A stretch of DNA of 7,108 nt, from NCBI GenBank assembly GCA_900757485.1, contig CAAEOA010000307.1, forward strand, positions 1 through 7,108. The letters are read 5' to 3'. This document shows, in pieces, positions 6,476-7,108 of the stretch; the first letter of the stretch is position 1; each line of letters opens with the position of its first letter. A program made the translations under genes and the position numbers. Origin of the DNA: Oscillospiraceae bacterium. Its GTDB lineage: Bacteria; Bacillota; Clostridia; Oscillospirales; Ruminococcaceae. The notes beneath the pieces were generated by a model, which searched no databases, was not told the DNA's origin, and saw only the letters and a program-made list of their open reading frames with translations.

Positions 6476-6501
6476 TAAAATAAAACAAGGAGAATATGAT
6501 T

Positions 6502-7005
6502 ATGAGTTACCGAAAAATCGATTTAAAAGATCTGACCCTGAATCCGTTTACCCGTATCGGAAAGGACTGGCTGTTGATTACAGCCGGAACCAAAGAGCGC
6601 TACAACACTATGACAGCCAGTTGGGGCGGAGTCGGCGTTTTATGGAACAAAGATGTTGCAACAATATACATCCGACCGCAACGGTATACCAAAGAATTCG
6701 TTGACGCAAATGACACTTTTTCACTGACCTTTTTTGATGAAACATATAAAAAAGCGCTCTCTTTCTGCGGCAGCAAATCCGGCAGAGATTACGACAAGGC
6801 AAAAGAAACCGGACTGACACCGAACTTTGAATATTCGGCTCCTACCTTTGAGGAGGGCAACCTGGTCTTTATTTGCAAAAAGATTCATGCGCAGACGATC
6901 GATCCTGCTTGCTTTCTGGATGCGGACATTGAAAAAAATTACCCGCAAAAAGATTATCATACCATGTATATCGGAGAAATTCTGGAAGCATATGTCGCAG
7001 AATAG
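6502..7005 (+). CDS. Flavin reductase-like (FMN-binding split barrel) family protein
   Basis: This 167-aa protein is one flavin reductase-like domain (COG1853 type). Seen in the sequence: N-T-M-T-A-S-W-G-G at residues 35-43, the flavin-contacting strand and turn typical of this family; then IYIRPQRYT (56-64), a second phosphate or flavin-binding segment; and a C-terminal YIGEILEAYV strand. Family members bind FMN and either reduce flavin with NAD(P)H for partner monooxygenases or act in redox stress. No partner oxygenase or ferredoxin is encoded nearby, so the substrate is unknown. There is no signal peptide. The start is placed at ATG 6502 because AAGGAG (6487-6492) lies 9 nt upstream; ATG 6496 is only 3 nt from it. 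Single-gene unit, transcribed away from the PHP gene and closed by its own terminator. Confidence 0.9.
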   Translation: MSYRKIDLKDLTLNPFTRIGKDWLLITAGTKERYNTMTASWGGVGVLWNKDVATIYIRPQRYTKEFVDANDTFSLTFFDETYKKALSFCGSKSGRDYDKAKETGLTPNFEYSAPTFEEGNLVFICKKIHAQTIDPACFLDADIEKNYPQKDYHTMYIGEILEAYVAE

Positions 7006-7021
7006 CAGCCTCTTCACAGCT

Positions 7022-7065
7022 AAAAAGCTTCTTTTCGAAGGATCCCCTCGAAAAGAAGCTTTTTT
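7022..7065 (+). terminator. Rho-independent terminator after the flavin reductase gene
   Basis: A perfect 17-bp stem (7022-7038 with 7048-7064) encloses a 9-nt loop and ends in a run of six T on the plus strand. It starts 16 nt after the stop codon. The left arm begins with five A, so a shorter T-run is also present on the minus strand and the element may work in both directions for a convergent gene beyond the right edge. Confidence 0.92.
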
Positions 7066-7108
7066 CGTACTTCTTTCATAATCAGAAAAACTTTTTATCG
7101 GTTTCATA

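Larger units (their letters stand above)
5950..6501. other. 552-nt AT-rich divergent intergenic region, no credible gene
   Basis: The region separates the PHP gene (minus) from the flavin reductase gene (plus). It is clearly richer in A and T than the flanking coding DNA. I checked both strands for short genes: the only reading frames are very short and lack ribosome binding sites. It contains candidate promoters in both directions and several inverted repeats, listed separately. No riboswitch class that I can recognise by its conserved core is present; FMN riboswitch core motifs were looked for and not seen. Confidence 0.75.

Noticed and set aside
6298..6501. FMN riboswitch before a flavin-binding protein gene
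   Set aside because: The conserved FMN aptamer segments, including the AGGAUAU-like start and the GGGCAGGGU-type core, are not present.
6721..7107. Minus-strand open frame of 128 codons at the right edge
   Set aside because: It runs through the terminator stem and lies antisense to the flavin reductase gene. The conserved flavin-binding motifs are on the plus strand.

Overview
The window looks like ordinary chromosome from a moderately low-GC Firmicute, probably a clostridial lineage. The reasons are the addB-addA gene pair, which is the Firmicute counterpart of RecBCD, a stand-alone four-cysteine TSCPD protein of the TIGR03905 type that is common in Clostridia, strong GGAGG-type ribosome binding sites, and AT-rich intergenic DNA with near-consensus sigma-A-like promoters. 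Assignment to a genus cannot be supported from the sequence.

Layout: five genes lie on the minus strand. In transcription order they are a PHP-domain metal-dependent phosphoesterase (5949 to 5104), a short-form malic enzyme (5079 to 3904), a small TSCPD protein (3783 to 3523), addB (3403 to 26) and the first 11 codons of addA (from 33, running off the left edge). The PHP and malic enzyme genes are 24 nt apart and are probably cotranscribed. Two gaps of about 120 nt flank the TSCPD gene. addB and addA overlap by 8 nt and look translationally coupled. On the plus strand a single gene encodes a flavin reductase-like protein (6502 to 7005), followed by a 17-bp rho-independent terminator hairpin.

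Between the divergent PHP and flavin reductase genes is a 552-nt AT-rich region with no credible gene. It holds candidate promoters in both directions, several inverted repeats, and two mutually exclusive pairings in the longer possible leader of the flavin reductase gene. This is the part of the window least explained by its genes.

Functionally, addAB is for double-strand break end processing. The malic enzyme links C4 and C3 metabolism. The PHP protein probably hydrolyses a phosphate ester, perhaps of a nucleotide. The flavin reductase-like protein binds FMN or a similar flavin. These do not form one recognisable pathway, and I found no mobile element, CRISPR array, phage gene, toxin-antitoxin pair or defence system. 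I see no convincing evidence for a previously undescribed system. The best leads are the structured divergent intergenic region and the uncharacterised TSCPD protein with a 12-nt repeat on either side.
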